Source: Cognatishimia sp. WU-CL00825
Lineage (GTDB): Bacteria > Pseudomonadota > Alphaproteobacteria > Rhodobacterales > Rhodobacteraceae
NCBI RefSeq assembly: GCF_040364665.1
Contig: NZ_BAABWX010000001.1
Coordinates: 620,001 to 684,000, forward strand
DNA length: 64,000 nt
Direction of reading: 5' to 3'
In this document: piece by piece, positions 17,144-25,643 of the stretch
How the letters are laid out: the number at the start of each line of letters is the position of its first letter
How positions within the stretch are numbered: the stretch's first letter is position 1
Made by a program: the position numbers and the translations under genes
The notes under the pieces: generated by a model
Database searches by the model: none
Seen by the model: only the letters and a program-made list of their open reading frames with translations
What the model was told of the DNA's origin: nothing

Positions 17144-18364
17144 TTATTGGCTGACCATCTCTTCTTTGGGCCGGAAGGCCAGCCAAATTAACGCACCGCC
17201 TGCCAAGACCAAAAAGGGAGCCATCGCCAGATTTACGGCTGTCCAGCCCTCGACCGCATTGCCGCCAGAGCAATTCATCAATCCGCCCGAAGCCAACGAG
17301 GCCATTGTGACACCACCAAAAACAATCAGATCGTTCAGACCTTGCATCTTGCCGCGTTCATGTGGTGCATGGGCCTCGGCGAGCATGGCTGTGGCACCGA
17401 TGAAGCCAAAGTTCCAACCAATGCCCAAAAGGATAAGCGCTGCAAAGAAATTCGGCAGCGTTACCCCCATTAGGGCAACGGCACCTGCAGCGGCAAGGAT
17501 CACAAGCCCAATGGCGACGATTTTCTCGACGCCAAATCGCGCAATCAAATGGCCAGTGAAAAACGAAGGAGCAAACATCGCCAGAACATGGCCGCTGACA
17601 ATGTCGGCTGCATTGTCTTTGGTGAAACCGCATCCGACCACAGCAAGCGGCGTTGACGTCATCATCAGGTTCATCAGCGCATAGGAAACTGTGGCGCAGA
17701 TAATCGCCACGGCAATGCGTGGCGTGGTGATCAGTTCCCAGCGCGAGCGGCTCGGTGCGGCGTCGGCTTTGGGGGGCGCGGGTTTGGGGATGTCCAGAAA
17801 GACAAACAGAAATGCCCCCAGAAGATTAAGGGCGATAACCGCCGCATAGGTGCCCATAAAGGGCACAACCATCGCGTCAGCCGTGACTTTGACGATTTGC
17901 GGGCCAATCAAGGCCGCGGCCAGGCCTCCGGCCATGACGTATGAAATGGCTTTGGGTCGAAACGCATCAGAGGCAGTATCGGCGGCGGCAAAGCGGTAAA
18001 AGCCATGTGCGCTCATGTAGACGCCGGTGAAAAGGCTGCCGATCAAAAAGATCGTAAAGCTGCTGGTATAAAGGCCGTAGGCCCCGATGACAGCGCCAAG
18101 CGCCCCGCAGAATGCCCCAAGAATGAAGCCTGCGCGACGTCCATGTTTTTGCATAATTGCAGACATGGGGGTGGCGCTGATCATTGAACCAAGCACAATC
18201 AGCGAAATGGGCAAAGTTGCAAAACATGCATTGCTGGCAAGCGATTGGCCAGCCAATCCACCGATCGTAAAGATCATGGGCATCTGTGCGCCGATAAGGG
18301 CTTGGGCCAGAACAAGAACAAAAACCGTCTTTTTGGCGCGGGAGTCATCAATCAATTGAGTCAT
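17144..18364 (-). CDS. MFS transporter
   Basis: Major facilitator protein of about 406 residues with 12 predicted helices and no obvious substrate signature. The frame stays open to 18481, but the first helix follows MTQLIDDSRAKK, so the ATG at 18364 is the best start even though no good ribosome site is visible. The loop MQKHGRRAG between the second and third helices corresponds to the MFS signature loop. It is convergent with the sulfonate locus and divergent from the glycosylase. Efflux or uptake of an unknown small molecule; a link with the neighbouring locus is possible only by position. Confidence 0.85.
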   Translation of the reverse strand: MTQLIDDSRAKKTVFVLVLAQALIGAQMPMIFTIGGLAGQSLASNACFATLPISLIVLGSMISATPMSAIMQKHGRRAGFILGAFCGALGAVIGAYGLYTSSFTIFLIGSLFTGVYMSAHGFYRFAAADTASDAFRPKAISYVMAGGLAAALIGPQIVKVTADAMVVPFMGTYAAVIALNLLGAFLFVFLDIPKPAPPKADAAPSRSRWELITTPRIAVAIICATVSYALMNLMMTSTPLAVVGCGFTKDNAADIVSGHVLAMFAPSFFTGHLIARFGVEKIVAIGLVILAAAGAVALMGVTLPNFFAALILLGIGWNFGFIGATAMLAEAHAPHERGKMQGLNDLIVFGGVTMASLASGGLMNCSGGNAVEGWTAVNLAMAPFLVLAGGALIWLAFRPKEEMVSQ

Positions 18365-18513
18365 GGGGGAATGGCTAGACTTCAAACTTTGGTTTGGAAA
18401 GGGGTTTGGTACAATTTTTCCCGGGTTCTGGGTCACAATTACGGTTGCCTGAAATACGCGTTTGACTTGGATGGTTTGCACCGGTCTGATGCGGCCAAAT
18501 CAGGAGAGCGAAT

Positions 18514-19143
18514 TTGGTTGGCCGAATAATAGAAACGGATGCCTGTGTCGCAGAAGGCGCGGATTGGTTGGCGCGATTTGATCCGCGTTTCGCCCAGGCG
18601 CTAAATTTAACAGGGACTTTGCCATTGCGGCGCAAGTCTGATGGGTTTGAGCCATTGTTAAGTGCGATTGTGAGCCAACAGGTCAGCGTTGCGGCTGCAA
18701 ACGCCATTTGGGCAAGACTGAAAGCTGCGAGATTAACCGGGCCGCGCAAAGTTATGTGGGCAACAGATGATGACCTGCGCGCAGCAGGTCTAAGCCGGCA
18801 AAAGGTGAAATATGCTCGTGCATTGGCCGAAGCACGTATTGATTTTAAAGCCTTACGGGATGTTCCAACGGCGGATGTGATCAAGACATTAACCCAAGTC
18901 AGCGGCATCGGCGTTTGGACAGCAGAGATTTACGCAATGTTTAGCCTAGGACGCGCTGACGTTTTTGCGCCGGGTGATTTGGCGTTGCAAGAAGCGGCAC
19001 GTGTTTTGTTTCAATTGAACGACCGGCCTTCGGAAAAGGCCTTGCGTGTGATGGCAGAGGACTGGAGCCCATGGAGATCGGTTGCGGCGCGGCTCTTGTG
19101 GGCCTACTACCATGTGGCAAAGGATAGGGAAGGCATCAGATGA
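18514..19143 (+). CDS. DNA-3-methyladenine glycosylase II (AlkA-like)
   Basis: HhH-GPD base-excision glycosylase of 209 residues that removes alkylated bases from DNA. The helix-hairpin-helix is seen as VSGIGVWTAE (129-138), followed by the catalytic aspartate Asp155 in FAPGDLAL, matching Asp238 of E. coli AlkA. The start is a TTG with AGGAG 7 nt upstream; no ATG fits the family N-terminus. It is shorter than E. coli AlkA because the N-terminal domain is missing, as in many alphaproteobacteria. It overlaps the following esterase gene by four bases (ATGA). Confidence 0.92.
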   Translation: MVGRIIETDACVAEGADWLARFDPRFAQALNLTGTLPLRRKSDGFEPLLSAIVSQQVSVAAANAIWARLKAARLTGPRKVMWATDDDLRAAGLSRQKVKYARALAEARIDFKALRDVPTADVIKTLTQVSGIGVWTAEIYAMFSLGRADVFAPGDLALQEAARVLFQLNDRPSEKALRVMAEDWSPWRSVAARLLWAYYHVAKDREGIR

Positions 19144-19805
19144 CTCGGGTATTGAATGCGCTGCGCAAGGAGCCGGTTTCAGGAGAAACACGTTCCGTTG
19201 TGGTTTTTCTGCATGGATATGGGGCCAATGGCCAGGATTTGATCGGTTTGGCTGATCCATTGGCGGAGCATTTGCCAGACACTTTGTTTATTGCGCCCGA
19301 TGCGCCGGAAACAATACCGGGCATGCCGATGGGTTTGCAATGGTTCCCGATTCCTTGGATTGATGGCTCGTCCGAAGAAGAAAGCATGTTGGGCATGCAA
19401 GCGGCAGTCGAAGATCTGAATGCGTTCTTGGATGCGCTGATGGTAGATGAAGATGTCTTGCCAGAACAGGTTGTGCTGTTTGGTTTTTCACAAGGCACGA
19501 TGATGGCGCTGCATGTGGCACCACGACGCGAAGATGAAGTTGCGGGCGTGGTGGCGTTTTCTGGGCGTTTGTTGAACCCTGATTTGTTGGCGGATGAAAC
19601 CGTAAGCAAGCCTGCGATTTTGCTGGTGCACGGCGATCAAGATGATGTGGTGCCCGTGAAATCGTTGCCTGAGGCGGCCGAGGCGTTGCAAACCGCAGGT
19701 TTCCAGGATGTTTTCGCCCATATCATGAAGGGCACCGCGCATGGTATTGCGCCGGATGGTCTGAGTGTTGCTTTGGCATTTATGCGGGACAAATTGGGTC
19801 TTTAA
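19140..19805 (+). CDS. Alpha/beta hydrolase, phospholipase/carboxylesterase family
   Basis: A 221-residue cytoplasmic esterase of the YpfH / acyl-protein-thioesterase-like family. The oxyanion segment LHGYGANGQDL lies at 24-34 and the nucleophile Ser117 is in GFSQG. The aspartate is in VHGDQDDVVP and the histidine in GTAHGI, completing the Ser-Asp-His triad. Substrates are probably short acyl esters. It is translationally coupled to the alkA-like gene, an arrangement seen in related genomes as far as I recall, but the functional tie is unclear. A terminator follows. Confidence 0.92.
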   Translation: MTRVLNALRKEPVSGETRSVVVFLHGYGANGQDLIGLADPLAEHLPDTLFIAPDAPETIPGMPMGLQWFPIPWIDGSSEEESMLGMQAAVEDLNAFLDALMVDEDVLPEQVVLFGFSQGTMMALHVAPRREDEVAGVVAFSGRLLNPDLLADETVSKPAILLVHGDQDDVVPVKSLPEAAEALQTAGFQDVFAHIMKGTAHGIAPDGLSVALAFMRDKLGL

Positions 19806-19834
19806 GCTTGGTTTAAGCTTTGGTGTTAGAAAAG

Positions 19835-19862
19835 GGGTCGGCACTGTGTGTCGGCCCTTTTT
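19835..19862 (+). terminator. Intrinsic terminator after the esterase gene
   Basis: A 10-bp stem with two wobble pairs (GGGTCGGCAC / GTGTCGGCCC) and a 3-nt loop, followed by five T. Confidence 0.8.
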
Positions 19863-19886
19863 GCATGCCGCATGAAAAACATGCCT

Positions 19887-19895
19887 TGTGGATAA
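19887..19895 (-). promoter_or_regulatory. DnaA-box-like 9-mer
   Basis: TGTGGATAA is the exact complement of TTATCCACA. It is the second such 9-mer in the window, upstream of the HNH endonuclease gene. It may be a regulatory box or chance. Confidence 0.3.
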
Positions 19896-19956
19896 CTGTC
19901 ACGCAGACGTTACGACGGCGGCGTATCATTCCCGTATAAAGCATATATCGTGGGGG

Positions 19957-19984
19957 TTGTCATAAGGTCGACGCGATATATAGT
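19957..19984 (+). promoter_or_regulatory. Sigma-70-like promoter for the HNH gene
   Basis: TTGTCA at 19957-19962 and TATAGT at 19979-19984 are separated by 16 nt, about 75 nt upstream of the HNH endonuclease start. The match to consensus is good, but this is prediction only. Confidence 0.45.
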
Positions 19985-20058
19985 AGAAGTAGAGTAAGGG
20001 CAGGGTGTCCTGTCCGAATGCTAAGAAAACAAGCAGTTGGGCGGAGGATGAGTCCCCA

Positions 20059-20643
20059 ATGGATGGCGATTTTAGGTCAGAGTTTGTACGTGAACCCGGT
20101 GGGTTAAAACAGCACCCTGCTTTGGTGCTGAATGCGGACTATCGGCCTTTGTCATATTATCCATTGTCGTTGTGGCCCTGGCAGGACGCCGTAAAGGCGG
20201 CTTATATGGACCGGGTTGATATCGTGGCTGAATACGATCAGATCGTGCGCAGCCCCAGCATTGAGATACGAATACCCTCGGTTGTTGTCCTCAGAGATTA
20301 TGTCAAACCAGTCAAGCGCGTGGCCTTCACGCGCTTTAATCTTTTTTTACGGGATGAATTTTGTTGCCAGTACTGCGGATCGCGCGGCGAATTGACCTTT
20401 GATCATGTTATTCCGCGCGCGGCGGGGGGCATCACAAGTTGGCACAATGTGGTTGCGGCCTGTAGCCCTTGTAATTTGCGAAAAGGATCCAAAAGCCTGC
20501 GTCAAGCGCATATGCAGTTGCGTAAGCCGCCACGTCAGCCAGATGCGGAAGAATTGCGAAATACAGGGCGCAAGTTTCCCCCAAACCATTTGCATGAAAG
20601 TTGGGTGGATTTTCTGTATTGGGATGCGGAATTGGACGCATAA
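20059..20643 (+). CDS. HNH endonuclease domain protein
   Basis: A 194-residue protein with a C-terminal HNH domain: two CxxC pairs (CQYC and CSPC) that bind zinc, and the ELTFDHVIPRAAGG core with the catalytic histidine. I start it at the ATG at 20059, with GGAGG 11 nt upstream, because MDGDFRSEFVREPGG is the N-terminus I know for this conserved Rhodobacteraceae protein; a GTG at 20005 would add 18 residues. It stands alone rather than in a restriction or phage context. The physiological role is unknown. Confidence 0.9.
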   Translation: MDGDFRSEFVREPGGLKQHPALVLNADYRPLSYYPLSLWPWQDAVKAAYMDRVDIVAEYDQIVRSPSIEIRIPSVVVLRDYVKPVKRVAFTRFNLFLRDEFCCQYCGSRGELTFDHVIPRAAGGITSWHNVVAACSPCNLRKGSKSLRQAHMQLRKPPRQPDAEELRNTGRKFPPNHLHESWVDFLYWDAELDA

Positions 20644-20647
20644 AAAA

Positions 20648-20667
20648 GGGCCTCAGCGATGAGGCCC
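20648..20667. terminator. Bidirectional terminator hairpin
   Basis: A perfect 8-bp stem GGGCCTCA / TGAGGCCC with a 4-nt loop. A run of six A lies on the left, which serves the minus-strand ocd gene, and AATTTGG on the right. It separates the convergent HNH and ocd genes. Confidence 0.8.
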
Positions 20668-20675
20668 AATTTGGT

Positions 20676-21728
20676 TTAGGCCGGAACCTTTGAACGCTGC
20701 AGCATGCCAAACAGATCGCGTGGATCATCGGGGTCTGCCAGCATATCCAGCATATCGCAGAAATCAGTGCCTTTGATGCTGTCACGCACATAGCGCAAGG
20801 CCGAGAAGTCTTCGATCGCGAAACCAACACCGTCAAATAAGGTGATTTGTTTGTCGTCGCGGCGGCCGGTCTTCGTGCCTTCGATCACCTCCCACAGTTC
20901 GGTGACCTCGAAATCTGCTGGCATTTGTTGAATCTCGCCCTCGATGCGGGTTTGGGGAGGAAATTCCACAAAAACATCAGCGCGTTCCAGAATGCCAGAG
21001 GCCAATTCAGTTTTGCCGGGGCAGTCGCCGCCGATGGCGTTGATGTGCACACCCGCGCCAACCATATTGTCGCTTAGAATGGTGGCATTCTTTTTATCCG
21101 CGGTACAAGTCGTCAGGATTTGTGCGCCCTGCATGGCTTGTTCGGGCGAGGTGCAGATGGTGACATTGACGCCTAAGCCTTTGAGGTTACGGGCGCATTT
21201 TTCAGAGGCCGCAGAATCTGTGTCGTACAAACGCACATTTTCAATGCCAACGATGGCTTTCATCGCCAGGGTTTGAAATTCGGATTGCGCGCCATTGCCG
21301 ATCATCGCCATGGTTTTGGAACTTTTGGGTGCCAGGAATTTGGCGGCCATCGCCGAGGTTGCCGCCGTGCGCAGGGCAGTTAACAAAGTCATTTCGGTCA
21401 GCAAGACCGGATAACCCGTATAAACATCTGCAAGCAAACCAAAGGCGGTGACCGTCTGTAGGCCCTCGGATGTGTTTTTGGGATGGCCGTTGACGTATTT
21501 AAAGCCATAGGCCTCGCCATCGCTAGTGGGCATCAATTCAATCACCCCAACATCAGAGTGCGAGGCCACACGTGGGGTTTTGTCAAAGAGTTCCCAACGG
21601 CGGAAATCGGCTTCGACGTAGGCTGCCAATTCTTGCAGCATGGTTTCAACGCCAACGTGATGCACAAGCCGCATCATATTATCGACGCTTACAAATGGGA
21701 CGAGGGCTTTGTCAGATGGTTGGGACAT
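20676..21728 (-). CDS. ocd: Ornithine cyclodeaminase
   Basis: Converts L-ornithine to L-proline and ammonia with tightly bound NAD. The 350 residues fit the OCD/mu-crystallin family: the substrate-lysine region GFKYVNGHP (about 74-82), TALRTAATSAMAAK, and the Rossmann segment MAMIGNGAQSEFQ. AAAGGAA precedes the ATG. It is the last gene of a three-gene arginine catabolic operon after rocF and ctlX (10-nt gap), so arginine would go to ornithine and urea, then to proline. The alanine dehydrogenase-like members of this superfamily are the main alternative. Confidence 0.94.
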   Translation of the reverse strand: MSQPSDKALVPFVSVDNMMRLVHHVGVETMLQELAAYVEADFRRWELFDKTPRVASHSDVGVIELMPTSDGEAYGFKYVNGHPKNTSEGLQTVTAFGLLADVYTGYPVLLTEMTLLTALRTAATSAMAAKFLAPKSSKTMAMIGNGAQSEFQTLAMKAIVGIENVRLYDTDSAASEKCARNLKGLGVNVTICTSPEQAMQGAQILTTCTADKKNATILSDNMVGAGVHINAIGGDCPGKTELASGILERADVFVEFPPQTRIEGEIQQMPADFEVTELWEVIEGTKTGRRDDKQITLFDGVGFAIEDFSALRYVRDSIKGTDFCDMLDMLADPDDPRDLFGMLQRSKVPA

Positions 21729-21738
21729 TTCAGTTCCT

Positions 21739-22659
21739 TTAAGTCGTACGACGGGTCAAGTGGACGCCTGCAATCATGCAGCGCACAGATCCACCTGCGG
21801 TTTCAATGGTGGGCACATCCAGTGGCAAGGGATGGGCGGATTTTTCAATAATGGACAGTTGATCTGGGCGCAGGGATTTCAGGGCACGCGAAGACAGGGC
21901 CAAAACGCGTTGATCGCCGGTGAGCTCGATGGCGTTGCCCGCAAATTTGCTGATTTGCGCGTGTGTCAGATCAATGACCTCTAGCCCGGATTCCTCAAGA
22001 CGATGCGCCACCGTACGGCGACGGGCCGGGTCAACGATCATATCTAGGCAAATCAGCGCATAGTCGGTGCCAATCCCCATCAGAACGTTGGTGTGATAGA
22101 CATCGCGGCCTTGGGAATCTTTGGCTTCAAAGGCGATGGGCTCATAGTTGAAGTGGGTGCAAAACCGTTCGAGGATCACAGGATCCGCCCGGTTGGATTG
22201 CACGGTGTAGGCGATGCGGCCCACATGATCGAGCACCATGGCTCCGGTGCCTTCAAGGGCCAGATTGTCTTGTTCTAGACCTGAATAGTCGATCACGTCC
22301 TGCACCCGGTATTCAGCCTTGAGCAGCTCTATCACGTCCTGACGACGTTCTTTGCGGCGGTTTTCAGCGAACATCGGATAAATCGCCACATGGCCTCCGG
22401 TGTGGGTAGAAAACCAATTGTTCGGGAACACACTGTCAGGGGTATCTGTGCTGTCGTCATCAAAGACATGCACGCGTACCCCCGCGCCGCGTAGTTTTCC
22501 AACCGCGCCGTCAAATTCCGCTAAGGCGGCCTCGGATGTGGCATCGACGCTGCGATTGCTGAGTGTTTGAAATGCGTTGTCGTCACGGGTTTCTGGATTA
22601 GAACAGAAATGGTGTGGACGGATCATAACAACCGCTTGTGGGGCTTGCATGGATTTCAT
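21739..22659 (-). CDS. ctlX: Amidinohydrolase of the CtlX type (citrulline utilisation hydrolase)
   Basis: A 306-residue member of the guanidino-group modifying (amidinotransferase/DDAH-like) fold. The PDSVFPNNWFSTH segment near residue 75-90, the histidine in YHTNVLMGIG and the near C-terminal cysteine in SVRCMIAG form the catalytic set. CtlX proteins hydrolyse guanidino or ureido compounds such as citrulline or methylated arginines; the exact substrate is not settled from sequence. Its start shares a base with the arginase stop (TGATG), placing it inside the arginine operon. Confidence 0.88.
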   Translation of the reverse strand: MKSMQAPQAVVMIRPHHFCSNPETRDDNAFQTLSNRSVDATSEAALAEFDGAVGKLRGAGVRVHVFDDDSTDTPDSVFPNNWFSTHTGGHVAIYPMFAENRRKERRQDVIELLKAEYRVQDVIDYSGLEQDNLALEGTGAMVLDHVGRIAYTVQSNRADPVILERFCTHFNYEPIAFEAKDSQGRDVYHTNVLMGIGTDYALICLDMIVDPARRRTVAHRLEESGLEVIDLTHAQISKFAGNAIELTGDQRVLALSSRALKSLRPDQLSIIEKSAHPLPLDVPTIETAGGSVRCMIAGVHLTRRTT

Positions 22660-23591
22660 CAGTAGCTCCGGGTGGGTCGGTCAAAGATGCGACGGCCAAG
22701 CGACGAGGCCGCAAGATCAACCATCATCTTGGCGGTGCGGCCACGTTCATCTAGGAATGGGTTCAATTCAACCAGATCAAGCGATGTCATCAGATTTGAA
22801 TCATGTAGCATTTCCATGACTAGGTGCGCCTCGCGCACCGTTGCGCCGCCTGGAACTGTGGTGCCAACGGCTGGCGCAAAAGAGGGGTCAAGAAAGTCAA
22901 CATCAAGCGAGACATGCAACATACCGTTCACAGCAGCCACTTTTTTCAGGAACGCGGCAAGCGGTTTGGCAATGCCGCCTTCGTCAATTTCGCGCATATC
23001 ATGGCTGTGAATTGCGCTGGCCTGCAATGCAGTGCGCTCGGCCAAGTCAACCGACCGCAAACCGATGATACACACGTTTCCCTGTGGCACCGGGTTATCA
23101 AGTGCCGGGAACCCATCAAACCCGTCACGGCCCGTAAAATAGGCCACGGGTGTGCCGTGTAGATTGCCGGTGTCTGTGGTTTGCGGCGTGTGATAATCGC
23201 TGTGTGCATCTAGCCACAAAACAAATTGTGGTCGGTTCTGTGTGTTTGCATATCGATTTACACCCAAAACAGAGCCGGCTGAAAGGCTGTGGTCACCCCC
23301 AAGAAAGATTGGAAAGCCGCGATCCATGGCGTTTTCCGCGGCGTCGGCAATGGATTCTGTCCAGCCAATGGTTTCGGCCAAGTTGTGTACTTTGGCCGAT
23401 GTGGCAACAGCATCAACTTTTCTGGCCGCCAAGTTCCCGTCGTCGATTACGGTATGTCCGAGCTCGCCAAGGCTTTGCGCAAGGCCCGCGGTACGATAGG
23501 AATCAGGCCCCATCAAGCATCCGTCTCGCATTTTGCCGGAATCGACCGGTGCGCCAATTAATATGCATGTTTTGGGTGTCATTTTGGTCAC
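22659..23591 (-). CDS. rocF: Arginase
   Basis: Hydrolyses L-arginine to L-ornithine and urea using a Mn2+ pair. The metal ligands are visible: His101 in GGDHS, Asp128, His130 and Asp132 in WLDAHSDYH, and the SLDVDFLDP segment with two aspartates. The ELNPFLDERGRT motif is near the C-terminus. The 310 residues are normal length. It is the first gene of rocF-ctlX-ocd and divergent from an Lrp/AsnC regulator, which likely controls it in response to arginine or ornithine. Confidence 0.95.
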   Translation of the reverse strand: MTKMTPKTCILIGAPVDSGKMRDGCLMGPDSYRTAGLAQSLGELGHTVIDDGNLAARKVDAVATSAKVHNLAETIGWTESIADAAENAMDRGFPIFLGGDHSLSAGSVLGVNRYANTQNRPQFVLWLDAHSDYHTPQTTDTGNLHGTPVAYFTGRDGFDGFPALDNPVPQGNVCIIGLRSVDLAERTALQASAIHSHDMREIDEGGIAKPLAAFLKKVAAVNGMLHVSLDVDFLDPSFAPAVGTTVPGGATVREAHLVMEMLHDSNLMTSLDLVELNPFLDERGRTAKMMVDLAASSLGRRIFDRPTRSY

Positions 23592-23595
23592 TCAG

Positions 23596-23649
23596 TTTGA
23601 TGATTTTTCAAAGTATGTTGCCGATTTGGGTTGAGTTTTAGTCATCAAA
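23596..23649. promoter_or_regulatory. Inverted repeat between rocF and the Lrp/AsnC gene
   Basis: TTTGATGA at 23596-23603 and TCATCAAA at 23642-23649 are perfect inverted 8-mers about four helical turns apart, in the AT-rich divergent promoter. This fits paired half-sites of an Lrp-like octamer; inferred from position only. Confidence 0.4.
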
Positions 23650-23699
23650 TTGTTCAAAATGATCCATGATGTTTCAAAATGAAGGTAAATACTTCCATT

Positions 23700-24125
23700 A
23701 TGGATGATATCGACCGTAAGCTTATCTCTGAGTTGCGCCATGATGCGCGGGCTTCTTTGTCGGACCTAGCGTTGGGGCTAAAGGTTTCTAGGGCAACGGT
23801 GCGCGCGCGCATTGATCGACTGAAGCAGCGTGGCGACATTGTGGGCTTTTCGGTGGTCTTAAAGGAAGACGTGCAAAGTGATCCGGTGCGCGGCCTGATG
23901 TTGATTGGCATCGAAGGGCGCGGGGCCGAGCGGATTGTGCGTCAGCTCAACGGAATGCCTGCGGTGCGGGCCGTGCACTCGACAAACGGTCGCTGGGATC
24001 TGATCGTTGAATTGGGGACCGAAACGCTTGAGGCGCTGGACAAAGTACTCGCGCAAATCCGGCGCTTAGAAGGGGTCACTACCAGTGAAACCAATTTGTT
24101 GTTGGCAACGCGCAAGAAAAGCTAG
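23700..24125 (+). CDS. Lrp/AsnC family transcriptional regulator
   Basis: Regulator with an N-terminal helix-turn-helix (LSDLALGLKVSRATVRARIDRL) and a C-terminal RAM ligand-binding domain. I chose the ATG at 23700 because MDDIDRKLI is the usual start of this family; an in-frame ATG at 23679 would add 7 residues, and neither has a strong ribosome site. It is divergent from rocF-ctlX-ocd and most likely its activator, as ArcR or PutR-like Lrp proteins are elsewhere. It overlaps the 3' end of dsbB by four bases on the opposite strand. Confidence 0.9.
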   Translation: MDDIDRKLISELRHDARASLSDLALGLKVSRATVRARIDRLKQRGDIVGFSVVLKEDVQSDPVRGLMLIGIEGRGAERIVRQLNGMPAVRAVHSTNGRWDLIVELGTETLEALDKVLAQIRRLEGVTTSETNLLLATRKKS

Positions 24126-24580
24126 TTGCGTGCCAATGCCAGACGTAGCCAGAAAACGGCAAAGATAAGCGAGAAGATCGCATTGAGGTTTGCCATGGTA
24201 AACCCAAGCATTTGCCAAGCGATTTCATCACAGCGCACCAAAGGTGCATTCATGATCTGATCAAACAGCTCGCTTGAATTCAGTTTTGAAATATCACCAG
24301 AAGTGCAGGTTGACGGCCCTTCCCAAAGCCCGCGTTCAACACCGGAATGGAAAATACCAATGCCACCGGTGACCAGCATGGCCGCTGCACCAAGCCAGTG
24401 GAACACGCGCAATTTAAGCGTATAGGCTAGCGCGCCAATCGCAATGGCCGCGATGTGCGGATAGCGTTGCCAGTAGCACATTTTGCACGGGGGATAGCCA
24501 AGGTATTGAAACCCCCAAGCCGACAGGATCATGGCCGTAGAGGCGAGCGTCAAAAGCAGCGTTTGGGTTTTGTGGGGCAT
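24122..24580 (-). CDS. dsbB: Disulfide bond formation protein DsbB
   Basis: Inner-membrane quinone reductase that reoxidises DsbA. The 152 residues from the ATG at 24580 give four hydrophobic helices. The first periplasmic cysteine pair is CKMC in YPPCKMCYWQRYPH, and the second pair is the cysteines in STCTSG and VRCDE. The frame is open much further upstream (to 24997), but that part is antisense-like to the VTT gene and has no family match. It begins one base after the stop of the upstream VTT gene, so the two form an operon. Confidence 0.93.
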   Translation of the reverse strand: MPHKTQTLLLTLASTAMILSAWGFQYLGYPPCKMCYWQRYPHIAAIAIGALAYTLKLRVFHWLGAAAMLVTGGIGIFHSGVERGLWEGPSTCTSGDISKLNSSELFDQIMNAPLVRCDEIAWQMLGFTMANLNAIFSLIFAVFWLRLALARN

Positions 24581-24581
24581 A

Positions 24582-25160
24582 TCAAAGATACCTAACAACC
24601 AAGAAACCTCCGAACAGGAGGATGAGGAAAAGCGTAAAGACCAAACCCAGGCGCTTTTCGATAAATGTACGGATCGGTGCACCGAACTTCCAAAGAAGCG
24701 CCGCGACGATAAAAAAGCGAAGCCCGCGTGCCAAGACAGATGTGGCGACAAAGGTCGCAATTGGCATCCCTGTCCAGCCAGACATGATGGTGATGACTTT
24801 ATAAGGGAAAGGCGTAATGCCCGCGCCCAATACGGCCCAGAACCCAAAATCGTTAAAGCGCGTATTGAATTCGGCAATGGCGTCTCCTTTGCCAAGCGAT
24901 TCCAAGATGGGCTGACCAATTTGTTCAAACGCCAATGACCCAATGGCATATCCCAACATGCCACCAAGCACCGATGACACCATCGCAACGCTGGCAATTA
25001 GCCAGGCCCGATGCGGTGCGGCAAGGATAAGCGGGATCATTAGAATATCTGGTGGGATCGGAAAAAAGGAACTTTCCACAAAGCTGATAATGGCCAATGC
25101 CCAAAGAGCTTTGGGGTGATCCGCCAGTCGCATTGTCCAATCGTATAAGCGTTTGATCAT
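24582..25160 (-). CDS. VTT-domain (DedA/YqaA-like) membrane protein
   Basis: A 192-residue membrane protein of the VTT/SNARE-associated family, close to YqaA, with about four hydrophobic segments. The conserved FVESSFFPIPPDILMIPL and GAGITPFPYKVITIMSG segments contain the re-entrant loop motifs of DedA-like proteins. Relatives act in lipid scrambling or undecaprenyl phosphate recycling; the specific role here is unknown. The start at 25160 has AAAAGG 8 nt upstream, whereas the longer frame to 25214 has a poor N-terminus. It is followed directly by dsbB. Confidence 0.9.
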   Translation of the reverse strand: MIKRLYDWTMRLADHPKALWALAIISFVESSFFPIPPDILMIPLILAAPHRAWLIASVAMVSSVLGGMLGYAIGSLAFEQIGQPILESLGKGDAIAEFNTRFNDFGFWAVLGAGITPFPYKVITIMSGWTGMPIATFVATSVLARGLRFFIVAALLWKFGAPIRTFIEKRLGLVFTLFLILLFGGFLVVRYL

Positions 25161-25643
25161 GGTTTTAACCTTTTTGGAAACGCCTGATCGGTTTGGCGCG
25201 TGAGTGCAAGTCAAATTTAAGTGGGGCCCAATTGTATCAGTTGGGTTGTGGATTTTATGTGCAGGAGGCCGCCGGGTTGGGGGTGAAGAATTATTTAGAT
25301 TAGCTTGTGCTATTTTTATTTTATTAACAATATATTTCAGTGCTTAATTCATTTAATGATTTAAGTTAGGTGATAAATACGTTTTGTCAATTAATCCATT
25401 GTTTTAAAACAGATTATCTTGCTTCTTAATGTTGCATGTGGAATTCGTGCGAATTTGCGGGTTCGGAAATTGCCGGTATGAGATTTTCCGCTGTTTCTGT
25501 AGAAGCATTGGCGAAACAAAATCCAGAGTATCTTGTCAAAGCGGGCTTGCTTGCCTGGTTGTTTGGAAAAAATGAATTTTTATGAAAATCTTGCGTTTTG
25601 CCTCTGGACCTTGCCGAGCGCTTTGGTTAGATCACTCGCAGTT
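25161..25643. other. Long AT-rich intergenic region without a convincing gene
   Basis: A 483-nt stretch between the VTT gene start and the tRNA. Positions about 25290-25440 are strikingly AT-rich, with several TTAA tetramers but none in the 7-nt CtrA spacing. A 35-codon frame at 25478-25585 on the plus strand has no good ribosome site and no family I recognise, so it is not called. The region should hold the tRNA promoter. Confidence 0.6.

Noticed and set aside
20059..20643. HNH endonuclease as part of a phage, restriction or toxin system
   Set aside because: It stands alone with its own promoter and terminators, and belongs to a conserved chromosomal family of this group.
24581..24997. Fusion of DsbB with a 139-residue N-terminal region
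   Set aside because: The upstream part is an out-of-frame reading of the VTT gene; DsbB starts at 24580 with its normal N-terminus.
25478..25585. 35-codon open frame in the AT-rich region
   Set aside because: No clear ribosome site, no recognisable protein; too short to support by sequence alone.
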